Under the pieces are notes generated by a model, which saw only the letters and a program-made list of their open reading frames with translations, searched no databases and had not been told where the DNA came from. This document shows, piece after piece, positions 1 through 9,373 of a DNA stretch of 44,608 bases. Source of the stretch: Bauldia sp. (GTDB lineage Bacteria > Pseudomonadota > Alphaproteobacteria > Rhizobiales > Kaistiaceae). Within the stretch, counting starts at the first letter, position 1, and every line of letters starts with the position of its first letter. The position numbers and the translations under genes were made by a program. The DNA lies in NCBI RefSeq assembly GCF_020442045.1, contig NZ_JAGRLA010000052.1, forward strand, positions 1 through 44,608. The letters are read 5' to 3'.

Positions 1-36
1 AAACGCCGATTGCTTCGCACGAGGAGGACATCAGTC

Positions 37-210
37 ATGTCGATCGAGCCCGGGAAGAGCCTTCTCGCCATCGCGGCGTCACGACAGGTCGCGCGAATGG
101 AGCCGTCGGAGAGCCGCCGGACGATACGCGTGATCCGTCGCCTCTCGCCTCATCTGCTCGCCGATATCGGCTATTTCCGGACCCCGCAGGGGATCGTCAG
201 GTCGCTTTGA
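37..210 (+). CDS. Small DUF1127-like basic protein (57 aa)
   Basis: This short reading frame encodes a 57-residue, Arg-rich protein. Its C-terminal half (SRRTIRVIRRLSPHLLADIG) resembles the end of DUF1127 proteins, which finish with an Arg-rich helix and an L-x-x-HLL-x-DIG-like motif. I chose the ATG at 37 because a strong Shine-Dalgarno sequence, GAGGAGGA, lies at 21-28; an upstream in-frame start at 10 has no such site. Some alphaproteobacterial DUF1127 proteins have been linked to RNA metabolism or phosphate and carbon responses, but no role can be assigned here. The gene is convergent with the alpha/beta hydrolase that follows. The family match is by eye and moderately uncertain. Confidence 0.55.
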   Translation: MSIEPGKSLLAIAASRQVARMEPSESRRTIRVIRRLSPHLLADIGYFRTPQGIVRSL

Positions 211-263
211 AGGCTGGTCGGGAAGGAGGGCGCTCCGGCCCTCCCGCGCCATTCGCCCGCTGC

Positions 264-917
264 CTATGCGGCGTCGATCATCGCCTGGCGCATGTCGACA
301 TAGTTGGCGCAGATGTCGAGAAGCTCGTCGACGTGGTTCTCGAAGAAGTGGTTGGCGCCGGGAACGATCTGCTGATCGATCTTGATGCCCTTCTGGGTCT
401 TCAGCTTGTCGACCAGCGCCTGGACGTCCTTCTGCGGCACGACGCGGTCGGAATCGCCGTGGACGATGAGGCCCGAGGACGGGCAGGGCGCAAGGAAGGT
501 GAAGTCGTGGAGGTTGGCCGGCGGCGCGATCGAAATGAAGCCCTCGACCTCGGGACGGCGCATCAGGAGCTGCATGCCGATCCAGGCGCCGAAGGAGAAG
601 CCGGCGACCCAGCAGCCGCGCGCATCCGGGTGGACGGACTGGATCCAGTCGAGCGCGGCGGCCGCGTCCGAAAGCTCTCCGGCGCCGTGGTCGAACTCGC
701 CCTGGCTGCGGCCGACACCACGGAAATTAAAGCGGAGAACCGCGAAGCCGCGCTTCGAGAACATGTAGAAGAGCTGGTAGATGACCTGATTATTCATCGT
801 GCCGCCAAACGCCGGATGCGGATGGAGGATGATGGCGATCGGGCCGTTCTTCCGCTTCGCGGGCTGGAAACGCCCTTCGAGGCGGCCGGCGGGACCGGTG
901 AAAATGACTTCTGGCAT
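264..917 (-). CDS. Alpha/beta hydrolase (COG2945-like)
   Basis: This 217-residue cytoplasmic protein has a complete alpha/beta-hydrolase core. The nucleophile elbow GFSFG places Ser108 as the nucleophile. The acid is expected in HGDSDRVVP (about residues 153-161) and the catalytic His in PGANHFF (His190). LHPHPAFGGTMNN near residues 31-43 is the oxyanion/lid region typical of small dienelactone-hydrolase-like proteins. I chose the ATG at 917 (MPEVIFTGPAG) because the strand-order motif starts there; an upstream in-frame Met at 965 only adds low-complexity sequence. It is divergent from the cysteine desulfurase and suf genes. Neighbours of this type are common beside rhizobial suf operons as far as I recall, but its substrate is unknown. 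Confidence 0.88.
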   Translation of the reverse strand: MPEVIFTGPAGRLEGRFQPAKRKNGPIAIILHPHPAFGGTMNNQVIYQLFYMFSKRGFAVLRFNFRGVGRSQGEFDHGAGELSDAAAALDWIQSVHPDARGCWVAGFSFGAWIGMQLLMRRPEVEGFISIAPPANLHDFTFLAPCPSSGLIVHGDSDRVVPQKDVQALVDKLKTQKGIKIDQQIVPGANHFFENHVDELLDICANYVDMRQAMIDAA

Positions 918-1264
918 GTCTTGTCGACTTCTCTCTTCTGGGGCGCCGGCAGAACGGAGGGACACTCGGGCCGGGCCACGCCTTGTCGCGCGCGAGGGGC
1001 GGCATTCATATCACGATCGGCGGGGGCGATTTCAAGCAAAAGGGCGGACGCGTCGCGCGCCCCGGCTTTCGACCGGTGAGCGCCCTCCGATTGACGCGGA
1101 ACGGGCCGATGTCGAGGGCCGTGTCATCGACCTCGGGGAGCGCCGTGGCACCATGGGCCGGACGATGGCGATCGGCCGGTCGAAATGACGAAGGACGTCG
1201 ATCTCGGGCGACCCGGGCGATGTGATTTGCGTTCCGCGGCAAAGCATGGTCTTGCAAGTCCGCC
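918..1264. other. Divergent intergenic region before the suf locus
   Basis: This 347-bp gap separates the start of the hydrolase from the start of the first cysteine desulfurase and must hold the promoters of both. I see no convincing -35/-10 pair: TTGACG at 1091-1096 has no acceptable -10 partner. I see no obvious iron-responsive or IscR/RirA-type palindrome and no credible small gene. A short GGGCG...CGCCC inverted repeat occurs near 1044-1066. Confidence 0.5.
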
Positions 1265-2431
1265 ATGGACCGCCTTTATCTCGACTATAACGCGACGGCG
1301 CCGCTCCGCCCGGTGGTGCGCGAGGCCATCATCGATGTCCTGGCGAAGGTCGGCAACGCGTCGTCCGTGCATGCCGAGGGGCGCGAGGCGCGCCGTCTTG
1401 TCGAGACCGCGCGGCGTCAGGTGGCTGCGCTGGTCGGTGGCGATGCCAGGCTGGTGACCTTCACCAGTGGCGGGACCGAGGCCAACAACACGGTGCTGAC
1501 GCCCGACTGGCGGAGCGGCGGCCATCCGCATCGGGCGGATTTCCTGGTGACCGGCGCGACCGAGCATGCATCCGTGTTGGCCGGCGGGCGGTTCCCCGAA
1601 GACCGGGTGAGGACCATTCCGGTCGACGGTAACGGACTCCTGCGGCTCGACAGCCTGGAGCGCATCCTGGAGGGGCTCGCGGCGGAAGAAGGGCGGCCGC
1701 TGGTCTCGGTCATGCTGGCAAACAACGAAACGGGCGTCATCCAGCCGGTCGCGGAGATCGCGGCCCTCGCACACCGGGCAGGCGCCATCATCCATACCGA
1801 TGCGGTGCAGGCGGCGGGGCGGATTCCGGTCGATATCGCCGCCCTCGGCGTCGACGTGCTGACGCTGTCAGCGCACAAGATCGGCGGACCGCAAGGCGCG
1901 GGCGCCATCGTCCGCGCCTCGGAGGCGCTGACCTTCGCGCCCCTGATCCGCGGCGGCGGCCAGGAGAAGCGGCTCAGGGCCGGGACAGAGAACGTCGCCG
2001 GGCTCGTCGGATTCGGAGCGGCCGCGGAGGCCGCGCTGGCCGATCTGCCGATGGCGGAAAGCTGGAGCGCATGGCGAGACCGGATCGCCGATGCCATCGC
2101 CGCGAGCGCCTCGAAGGTGACGGTCTTCGGCGGCGGGGCGCCGCGTTTGCCCCAGACCCTGTGCATCGGCGTGGACGGGGTACCGGCCGAAACCCTGGTG
2201 ATTGCCCTCGACCTCGAAGGAGTGGCGGTTTCATCCGGTTCCGCCTGTTCGTCGGGAAAGGTCTCGCCAAGCCATGTATTGGCGGCTATGGGAGTGCAGG
2301 AGAAAGCCGCAAAAACGGGAATCCGTCTCTCTTTGGGGTGGGAATCCGGGGAATCCACCTTAGATTTATTCGCAAAGAGATGGGCTCGCGTGCTAAAGCA
2401 CGTAGCGCCGGGACACGTTCGGGCGGCCTGA
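1265..2431 (+). CDS. Cysteine desulfurase, NifS/IscS (class I) type
   Basis: This is a PLP-dependent enzyme of 388 residues that removes sulfur from L-cysteine as an enzyme-bound persulfide for Fe-S cluster assembly. The PLP Schiff-base lysine is K205 in LSAHKIGGPQGAG. The cofactor-binding stretches TSGGTEANN (67-75) and LANNETGVIQP (151-161) are present. The active-site Cys is C328 in the loop SGSACSSGKVSP, which is the class I (NifS/IscS) form, unlike the class II SufS encoded at 6763. The start at 1265 gives the canonical MDRLYLDYNATAP N-terminus; its Shine-Dalgarno sequence is weak. It lies 57 bp before sufB and probably opens the operon. Rhizobia often carry such a second desulfurase at this position (called sufS2 or iscS); I leave the symbol empty. 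Confidence 0.95.
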   Translation: MDRLYLDYNATAPLRPVVREAIIDVLAKVGNASSVHAEGREARRLVETARRQVAALVGGDARLVTFTSGGTEANNTVLTPDWRSGGHPHRADFLVTGATEHASVLAGGRFPEDRVRTIPVDGNGLLRLDSLERILEGLAAEEGRPLVSVMLANNETGVIQPVAEIAALAHRAGAIIHTDAVQAAGRIPVDIAALGVDVLTLSAHKIGGPQGAGAIVRASEALTFAPLIRGGGQEKRLRAGTENVAGLVGFGAAAEAALADLPMAESWSAWRDRIADAIAASASKVTVFGGGAPRLPQTLCIGVDGVPAETLVIALDLEGVAVSSGSACSSGKVSPSHVLAAMGVQEKAAKTGIRLSLGWESGESTLDLFAKRWARVLKHVAPGHVRAA

Positions 2432-2488
2432 GCCGCGCCGAGAAGCTCGACCCGCGGTCCTTGAAGCCGCAGTGGATGGAGTAAGACA

Positions 2489-3958
<1,470 letters not shown>

Positions 3959-3991
3959 GCCGGCGGAGACGAAGAACAGGGAAGGGGCGAG

Positions 3992-4489
3992 ATGGGCGAG
4001 ACGGTGAAACCGGTGGTCAACATATCCGAGGTCGAGTTTCGCGATACCGGCCACGGCGACAAATTCGCCGCCAGGCTCGGCCAGGTCGCCGCCCGGATCG
4101 GCTCGAAGGGCATCGGCTGCAACGTGACGATCGTGCCGCCCGGCAAGGCCGCCTTCCCCTATCACGTCCATCACGCGATCGACGAGCTGTTCGTGATCCT
4201 GGTCGGGACGGGCGAATACCGCTTTGGCGACGAACGCTATCCGATCCGGTCGGGCGACGTCCTCGCGGCGCCTAAGGGCGGACCGGAAAACGCGCACCAG
4301 ATCGTCAATACGGGCGAGGGCGACCTGCAATACCTCGCCTTCTCGACGAAGACCGAGACGGACGTGGTCGAGTATCCGGACTCCGGCAAGTTCGCGGTCT
4401 CGTCGCGTTTCGACTGGAATACGGGAAGCGGCGGCGTGCGCTATATCGGCCGCGCGGAGAATTCCCTCGACTACTGGGACGGGGAGTAG
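3992..4489 (+). CDS. Cupin-domain protein embedded in the suf operon
   Basis: This 165-residue single-domain cupin sits between sufB and sufC on the same strand, 33 bp after sufB. Cupin motif 1 is complete: G51, H58 and H60 in YHVHH, E65 and G72. In motif 2, G88...P94-x-G96 is followed by H102 and N106 with a slightly longer spacer than usual. His58, His60, Glu65 and His102 form a plausible 3-His/1-Glu metal site, so a mononuclear metal (often Fe or Mn in cupins) is likely. The start is supported by GGGGCGAG just upstream (about 3984-3991). Cupins may be dioxygenases, isomerases or sensors, and nothing here fixes the substrate. Its location suggests a link to Fe-S assembly or iron sensing, but that is inference only. 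Confidence 0.9.
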   Translation: MGETVKPVVNISEVEFRDTGHGDKFAARLGQVAARIGSKGIGCNVTIVPPGKAAFPYHVHHAIDELFVILVGTGEYRFGDERYPIRSGDVLAAPKGGPENAHQIVNTGEGDLQYLAFSTKTETDVVEYPDSGKFAVSSRFDWNTGSGGVRYIGRAENSLDYWDGE

Positions 4490-4545
4490 ACGCCCTGAGA
4501 CGGGTTTGGAACGGGCCGGCGAGCCGATGAGCGCGACATAGGCCG

Positions 4546-4624
4546 CGGCCGTTATTTGGCCGGGGATCGGGGCTTCCGGCGCGTGCCGGACCGTACCGGG
4601 CGGGTAGAGTTGTTTCGCCCCGAT
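4546..4624 (+). other. Structured intercistronic element between cupin gene and sufC
   Basis: The 187-bp gap between the cupin gene and sufC contains clustered perfect inverted repeats. The outer stem ATCGGGGC (4566-4573) pairs with GCCCCGAT (4617-4624). It encloses the hairpin TCCGGC-gcgt-GCCGGA (4575-4590). A third hairpin, CGGCC-gttattt-GGCCG (4546-4562), lies just upstream. None is followed by a U-run, so a simple intrinsic terminator is unlikely. If transcribed within the suf operon, the structure could process or stabilise the mRNA or set the SufB to SufC/D ratio; these roles are inference. Confidence 0.45.
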
Positions 4625-4676
4625 GACGACTGGCCGAGGCCGGCGCCGCCGGGACGACAGAACAGGAAACGTGTGA

Positions 4677-5432
4677 ATGGCATTGCTTGAAATCGAGAAC
4701 CTCCACGCCAATGTCGACGGACGGGAGATCCTCCGCGGCATCGACCTCGCGGTCGAGCGCGGCGAAGTGCACGCGATCATGGGGCCGAACGGCTCGGGCA
4801 AGTCGACGCTGGCCTATGTGCTGGCCGGCCGCGACGGCTACGAGGTCACCGGCGGCGCGGTCCGCTTCCTCGGCAAGGACCTGCTGGAGATGGAACCGGA
4901 CGAGCGGGCCGCCGCCGGCGTCTTCCTCGCCTTCCAGTATCCGGTGGAGATCCCGGGCGTGGCGACCATGACCTTCCTCAAGGCGGCGCTCAACGCCCAG
5001 CGGAAGGCCCGCGGCGAGGAGGAGCTATCGACGCCCGACTTCATGCGCAAGGTCAGGGGAGTCGCCGAAGAGCTGAATGTGACTCAGGAAATGCTCCGCC
5101 GGCCGCTCAATGCCGGTTTCTCCGGCGGCGAGAAGAAGCGGAACGAGATCCTGCAGATGGCGTTGCTGGAGCCGTCGCTCTGCGTCCTCGACGAGACGGA
5201 TTCCGGCCTCGACATCGACGCGCTGAAGCTCGTCGCCGACGGCGTCAACAAGCTCCGCTCGCCGGAGCGCGGGATGCTGGTGATCACCCACTACCAGCGG
5301 CTGCTGAACTACATCGTGCCGGATTTCGTGCATGTGCTGTCGGCCGGGAAGATCGTTCGTTCGGGCGGCAAGGAGCTGGCGCTGGAACTCGAGGAGCGGG
5401 GCTATGCCGAGTTCGTCGAGGCGGCGGCCTGA
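4677..5432 (+). CDS. sufC: Suf ATPase SufC
   Basis: SufC is the ABC-type ATPase subunit of the SufBCD scaffold; ATP binding drives the rearrangement needed for cluster assembly. The 251-residue protein has Walker A GPNGSGKST (36-44), the signature FSGGEKKRNEILQMALLEP, the Walker B/D-loop CVLDETDSGLDIDAL and the switch His in VITHYQRLL. The combination SGGEKKRNE and DETDSGLD is diagnostic of SufC rather than a transporter ATPase. The start has AGGAAA about 9 bases upstream. It lies 8 bp from sufD and is clearly co-transcribed with it. The long gap upstream, with its inverted repeats, is unusual for this locus. Confidence 0.98.
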   Translation: MALLEIENLHANVDGREILRGIDLAVERGEVHAIMGPNGSGKSTLAYVLAGRDGYEVTGGAVRFLGKDLLEMEPDERAAAGVFLAFQYPVEIPGVATMTFLKAALNAQRKARGEEELSTPDFMRKVRGVAEELNVTQEMLRRPLNAGFSGGEKKRNEILQMALLEPSLCVLDETDSGLDIDALKLVADGVNKLRSPERGMLVITHYQRLLNYIVPDFVHVLSAGKIVRSGGKELALELEERGYAEFVEAAA

Positions 5433-5440
5433 GGATCGAG

Positions 5441-6766
5441 ATGACTGCTGAGCCACGTACCGTCCGGACCAAGGCGGAAGAGACACTCGCTGCCGAATTC
5501 GCGGCGGCGCGCGACGCGCTTCCCGGTGGCGAGCGGGTGCGGGAACGCCGCGACGCCGCCTTCTCGCTGTTCGAGCGCTTCGGCCTGCCCCATCGCCGCG
5601 TCGAGGCCTGGAAATATACCGACCTCCGGGCGCTGCTCCGCACCGCGGCACCGCTTGCCGGCCCGGCGACACCGGATCTCCTGGCGCCGGTCGCCGAGGA
5701 CGATCCGATCGCCGGTCTCGACCGGGCGCAACTCGTCGTCGCCAATGGCGTCTATCGGCCGGAGCTGTCCGACCTCGATGGGGTCGAAGGCGTCACCGTC
5801 GAGGCCCTTGCCGATGTCGCGAAGAACGCGCCCGACCGCATCGGCCGGCTGTTCGAGGACAGCGACGACGTGGTGATGGCGCTGAACACGGCGCTGTTCG
5901 CGGGCGGCGTCTACGTCAAGGTCGCGGCCGATGCGAAGCCGGCCCGCCCGCTCGAGGTGGTCTATCTGACGGCCGCGGCCGAGCCGGTTTCGGTCGTCTG
6001 CCGCAGCGTCGTCGAGGTCGGCGCGAATGCCTCGATGCGCCTCATCGAGAGCTTTCGCGGACCGGCTGGCATTGCCTATCAGGTCAACGCGCTGACCGAG
6101 CTCGATATCGGGCTCGGCGCGAAGGTGACCTGGTCGCGCGTCCAGACCGAGAGCGAGGCGGCGCAGCATCTCGCCAGCTTCGTCGCGCGCGTCGCCGGCA
6201 ACGCGACCCTCGATCACCTGGCGGTCAACCGCGGCGCGGCGCTGTCGCGCTGGCAGGGCTTTGTGATGATCGAGGGCAGGGGCGCCAGGACCGGATTCTA
6301 CGGCGCGACCATGCTGGCCGGCACCGAGCACGGCGACAATGCCCTCGTCGTGCGCCACGTGGCGCCGGACTCGACCAGCACCGAGCTGTTCAAGAATGTC
6401 GTCGACGGCAGGGCGACCGGCGCCTTCCAGGGCATGATCGCGGTCGAGCGCGACGCGCAGAAGACCGACGCGAAGATGATGACCCGGGCGCTGCTGCTCT
6501 CCGACGAGGCGCAGTTCGCCTCGAAGCCGGAACTCGAGATCTTCGCCGACGACGTCCGCTGCGGCCATGGCGCGACCGCCGGCGATATCGACCAGACCAT
6601 GCTCTTCTACCTGATGTCGCGCGGCCTGCCGCGGAAGGAGGCGGAACGGCTGCTGATCGAATCCTTCCTCGACGAGGCGATCGATGCGATCGACGACGAG
6701 CCGGTCGCCGAGGCGCTGAAGGGTATCGTCTCGGGCTGGCTCGAACGGCGGGGAGCGGCGACATGA
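5441..6766 (+). CDS. sufD: Fe-S cluster assembly protein SufD
   Basis: SufD is the SufB paralogue that completes the SufB-SufC2-SufD complex and helps with iron entry and cluster formation. The 441-residue protein has the SufD-type N-terminal helical segment (FERFGLPHRRVEAWKYTDLR), a beta-helix core and the conserved C-terminal block RCGHGATAGDIDQTMLFYL, followed by SRGLPRKEAERLLIESFLDEA. The His in CGHGAT corresponds to the residue important for cluster assembly in E. coli SufD. GAGGATCGAG precedes the ATG. Its last four bases overlap the start of sufS (ATGA-type overlap), indicating translational coupling. Confidence 0.97.
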   Translation: MTAEPRTVRTKAEETLAAEFAAARDALPGGERVRERRDAAFSLFERFGLPHRRVEAWKYTDLRALLRTAAPLAGPATPDLLAPVAEDDPIAGLDRAQLVVANGVYRPELSDLDGVEGVTVEALADVAKNAPDRIGRLFEDSDDVVMALNTALFAGGVYVKVAADAKPARPLEVVYLTAAAEPVSVVCRSVVEVGANASMRLIESFRGPAGIAYQVNALTELDIGLGAKVTWSRVQTESEAAQHLASFVARVAGNATLDHLAVNRGAALSRWQGFVMIEGRGARTGFYGATMLAGTEHGDNALVVRHVAPDSTSTELFKNVVDGRATGAFQGMIAVERDAQKTDAKMMTRALLLSDEAQFASKPELEIFADDVRCGHGATAGDIDQTMLFYLMSRGLPRKEAERLLIESFLDEAIDAIDDEPVAEALKGIVSGWLERRGAAT

Positions 6767-8010
6767 ACGCCCCGACGGCAACGACGGCGGTGGCCTATGA
6801 CGTCGAAGCCGTGCGTCGGGACTTCCCGATCCTCGCCCGCACCATCTACGACAGGCCGCTGGTCTATCTCGACAACGCGGCCTCCGCGCAGAAGCCGCAG
6901 GCGGTGATCGACGCGGTGTCGGCGGCCTATGGCAGCGAATATGCGAATGTCCATCGCGGCCTCCACTTCCTCTCCAATGCCGCGACGGAGAAATACGAGG
7001 AGGCGCGCGAGACCGTCCGCCGCTTCATCAATGCCGACCGGGTCGAGGAAATCATCTTCACCCGCAACGCCACCGAGGCGATCAACCTCGTCGCCTCGTC
7101 CTTCGGCCGCGACGCGATCGGCGAGGGCGACGAGATCGTCCTCTCGATCATGGAGCATCATTCCAACATCGTGCCGTGGAACTTCCACCGCGAGCGCAAG
7201 GGCGCGGTCATCCGCTGGGCGCCGATCGCCGACGACGGGACGTTCCTGCTCGACGAGTTCGAGAAGCTGCTGACCGATCGCACGAAGATCGTCGCCATCA
7301 CCCATATGTCGAACGTCACGGGCACGGTGGTGCCGATCAAGGAGATCTGCCGGATCGCCCATGCGCGGGGCATTCCGGTGCTGATCGACGGCAGCCAGGG
7401 CGCGGTGCATGCGCCGGTCGACGTCCGTGACATCGACTGCGACTTCTACTGCCTGACCGGGCACAAGCTCTATGGCCCCACCGGGATCGGCGTGCTCTAC
7501 GGCAAGAGCGGACGGCTGACGGCGATGCCGCCCTACATGGGCGGCGGCGAGATGATCGCCGAGGTCACTGAAAACGGCGTGACCTATGCCGAGCCGCCGC
7601 ATCGCTTCGAGGCGGGGACGCCGCCGATCGTCCAGGCGATCGGCCTCGGCGCGGCGCTGGCCTATATCGAGAGCATCGGCCGCGAGAAGATCGCCGCGCA
7701 TGAGGCGGCGCTCCGCGCCTATGCGATGGAACGGCTGTCGAAGATCAACAGCCTGACCCTCTACGGAACGACCAGCGACAAGGGCGCGATCGTGTCCTTC
7801 AACATGGCGGGCGCCCATCCCCATGACATCTCGACCATCATCGACCGGTCGGGCGTCGCGGTGCGGGCGGGGACCCATTGCGCGCAGCCGCTTCTCTCCC
7901 GATATGGAACCACGGCTACCTGCCGTGCCTCTTTCGGCATGTACAATACCCTGGGCGAGGTCGATGCGCTGGCCGAGGCGCTGCAGAAAGCCCATGAGTT
8001 CTTTGTATGA
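6763..8010 (+). CDS. sufS: Cysteine desulfurase SufS (class II)
   Basis: SufS is a PLP-dependent cysteine desulfurase that passes persulfide sulfur to the SufBCD scaffold. The 415-residue protein has the PLP lysine K235 in TGHKLYGPTGIGVLYG, the cofactor-binding LIDGSQGAVHAPVD, and the class II active-site loop RAGTHCAQPLL with Cys373. It overlaps sufD by four bases at its start and sufT by four bases at its end. No sufE or sufU partner gene is visible in this window, so the sulfur acceptor, if one exists, is encoded elsewhere. This is the second desulfurase in the operon; the first (1265-2431) is class I. Confidence 0.97.
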   Translation: MNAPTATTAVAYDVEAVRRDFPILARTIYDRPLVYLDNAASAQKPQAVIDAVSAAYGSEYANVHRGLHFLSNAATEKYEEARETVRRFINADRVEEIIFTRNATEAINLVASSFGRDAIGEGDEIVLSIMEHHSNIVPWNFHRERKGAVIRWAPIADDGTFLLDEFEKLLTDRTKIVAITHMSNVTGTVVPIKEICRIAHARGIPVLIDGSQGAVHAPVDVRDIDCDFYCLTGHKLYGPTGIGVLYGKSGRLTAMPPYMGGGEMIAEVTENGVTYAEPPHRFEAGTPPIVQAIGLGAALAYIESIGREKIAAHEAALRAYAMERLSKINSLTLYGTTSDKGAIVSFNMAGAHPHDISTIIDRSGVAVRAGTHCAQPLLSRYGTTATCRASFGMYNTLGEVDALAEALQKAHEFFV

Positions 8011-8453
8011 GCGACGCCATGGATGACCGACCGACCGATACCGCGGGCCGCGAGGTGAAGACGTCAACCGACCCGGTCGTGCTCGACGACGGGATGGCTG
8101 AACCGGTCACCCCCCAGGCGACTGGCTCCGCCATTCCGCCGGAGGAGCTGGAACGGTTGACCCAGGACATCGTCTCTGCCCTCAAGACCGTCTACGACCC
8201 CGAGATTCCGGCCGACATCTACGAGCTCGGCCTGATCTACAAGGTCGATATCGACGACGACCGCAACGTTGCCGTCGACATGACCCTGACCGCGCCCGGC
8301 TGCCCGGTGGCCGGCGAGATGCCGATGTGGGTCGAGAACGCGGTCAGCCTCGTGCCGGGGGTCGGCCGGGTCGACGTAGCGATGGTGTTCGATCCGCCCT
8401 GGACGCCGGATCGCATGTCGGACGAGGCGAAGGTCGCCCTCGATTGGTACTGA
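8007..8453 (+). CDS. sufT: DUF59/MIP18-family Fe-S maturation protein SufT
   Basis: SufT-type proteins are small DUF59 (MIP18) proteins that help in maturation of Fe-S proteins. The 148-residue product has a roughly 45-residue polar, poorly conserved N-terminal extension, then the DUF59 domain: VYDPEIPADIYELGLIY and MTLTAPGCPVAGEMP with the conserved Cys99, followed by VDVAMVFDPPWTPDRMSDEAK. The domain is complete and the C-terminus is typical. The start overlaps the end of sufS by four bases, so the two are translationally coupled. The position after sufS is standard for suf operons in alphaproteobacteria and Gram-positives. Confidence 0.94.
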   Translation: MSDAMDDRPTDTAGREVKTSTDPVVLDDGMAEPVTPQATGSAIPPEELERLTQDIVSALKTVYDPEIPADIYELGLIYKVDIDDDRNVAVDMTLTAPGCPVAGEMPMWVENAVSLVPGVGRVDVAMVFDPPWTPDRMSDEAKVALDWY

Positions 8454-8464
8454 GGGCCACGCCG

Positions 8465-8887
8465 GTGACCGGTCGTCCGAAGATCGACGGGGTGCTGGAG
8501 ACCTGTCTCTATTGCGACGACGTGCCGGCAACCCGCGCCTTTTACGAGCGCGTCTTCGGATTCACGGCGATGGTGGCCGAGGACCGGATCGTGGCGATGG
8601 ATGCCGGCAAGGGGCATGTGCTGATCCTGTTCAGGCGGGGCGGGACGACGGCGCCGGTGCCGGTCGGGGGGAGCTCCATCCCGCCGCATGACGGCGCCGG
8701 TCCCCAGCATTTCGCCTTCGCCATTCCCGCCGCCGCCTATGGCGACTGGAAACGGCATCTGGAAGACGAAGGCGTCGCCGTCGAAAGCGAGGTCGACTGG
8801 CCCTCGGGAGGCAGGAGCCTGTATTTCCGGGATCCGGAGGGCCATCTCGGCGAGCTGGCGACACCCGGGATATGGTCGAATTACTGA
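8465..8887 (+). CDS. VOC-family (glyoxalase/bleomycin-resistance fold) protein
   Basis: This is a 140-residue vicinal-oxygen-chelate protein. It opens with the typical first-strand pattern LETCLYCDDVPATRAFYERVFGF and ends with LYFRDPEGHLGELATPGIW, where the final Glu (HLGELATP) is the usual metal ligand. QHFAFAIP supplies a His in the second half of the fold. I chose GTG at 8465, 11 bp after sufT, because GAGGG (8452-8457) is well placed; a longer in-frame extension would overlap sufT deeply and looks like out-of-frame sufT sequence. The family includes lactoylglutathione lyases, dioxygenases and antibiotic-binding proteins. The substrate is unknown and the reason for its place between sufT and sufA is unclear. 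Confidence 0.88.
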   Translation: MTGRPKIDGVLETCLYCDDVPATRAFYERVFGFTAMVAEDRIVAMDAGKGHVLILFRRGGTTAPVPVGGSSIPPHDGAGPQHFAFAIPAAAYGDWKRHLEDEGVAVESEVDWPSGGRSLYFRDPEGHLGELATPGIWSNY

Positions 8888-8908
8888 TATCCGCCGGTGA
8901 CCCCCGCG

Positions 8909-8938
8909 GTTGTCTGGCGAGGCAAATCACCCCATCTT
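8909..8938 (+). promoter_or_regulatory. Candidate sigma-32 (RpoH)-like promoter for sufA
   Basis: GTTGTCT (8909-8915) is followed after 14 bases by CCCCATCTTA (8930-8939). The latter matches the CCCCATnTA -10 element of sigma-32-type heat-shock promoters in E. coli, and the spacing is right. The -35 keeps only the TTG core. A transcript would start near 8945 and carry the hairpin GCAGG-cgaaa-CCTGC (8947-8961) just before the sufA ribosome-binding site. This would allow sufA and the TfoX-like gene to be expressed apart from the rest of the operon. Confidence 0.4.
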
Positions 8939-8982
8939 AGGGGTTCGCAGGCGAAACCTGCCTACGCATGAGGAAGACCGGT

Positions 8983-9366
8983 ATGGCAAACCCACGCCCC
9001 CGTCCGTCGGTGATGTATCTGACCGAGCGCGCCGCGGCGCGCGTCCGCGAGATTGTCGACGGCTCCGACAAGGAGCTGCTGGGCGTGCGCGTCGGGGTCA
9101 AGAAGGGCGGATGCGCGGGCATGGAATACACCCTCGATCCGGTCGAGACCGCCAATCCCGCCGACGACGTGGTCAGCGAGCACGGCGTCAATGTCTATGT
9201 CGACCCGACCGCGATCCTGTTCCTGCTCGGCAGCGTCATGGACTACGAGACGACCAAGCTCCGCTCCGGCTTCACCTTCCAGAATCCCAACGAAGTGTCG
9301 GCCTGCGGCTGCGGCGAATCCGTGATGCTGAAGCCGGCGGCAGAGGGCGCGCCGGCCGGCGCGTAG
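8983..9366 (+). CDS. sufA: A-type Fe-S carrier SufA/IscA
   Basis: This 127-residue HesB/IscA-family protein carries or inserts Fe-S clusters into target proteins. The three conserved cysteines are Cys44 in KKGGCAGMEY and Cys108 and Cys110 in SACGCGES. I chose the ATG at 8983 because GAGGAAG (8970-8976) lies six bases before it; an upstream Met at 8968 lacks a site. It follows the VOC gene by 95 bp, a gap holding two hairpins and a sigma-32-like promoter. A second A-type protein (ErpA) is encoded at 21786-22127. The methionine in GCAGMEY, where many A-type proteins have Phe, is common in alphaproteobacterial SufA. Confidence 0.94.
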   Translation: MANPRPRPSVMYLTERAAARVREIVDGSDKELLGVRVGVKKGGCAGMEYTLDPVETANPADDVVSEHGVNVYVDPTAILFLLGSVMDYETTKLRSGFTFQNPNEVSACGCGESVMLKPAAEGAPAGA

Positions 9367-9373
9367 CGGGCCG

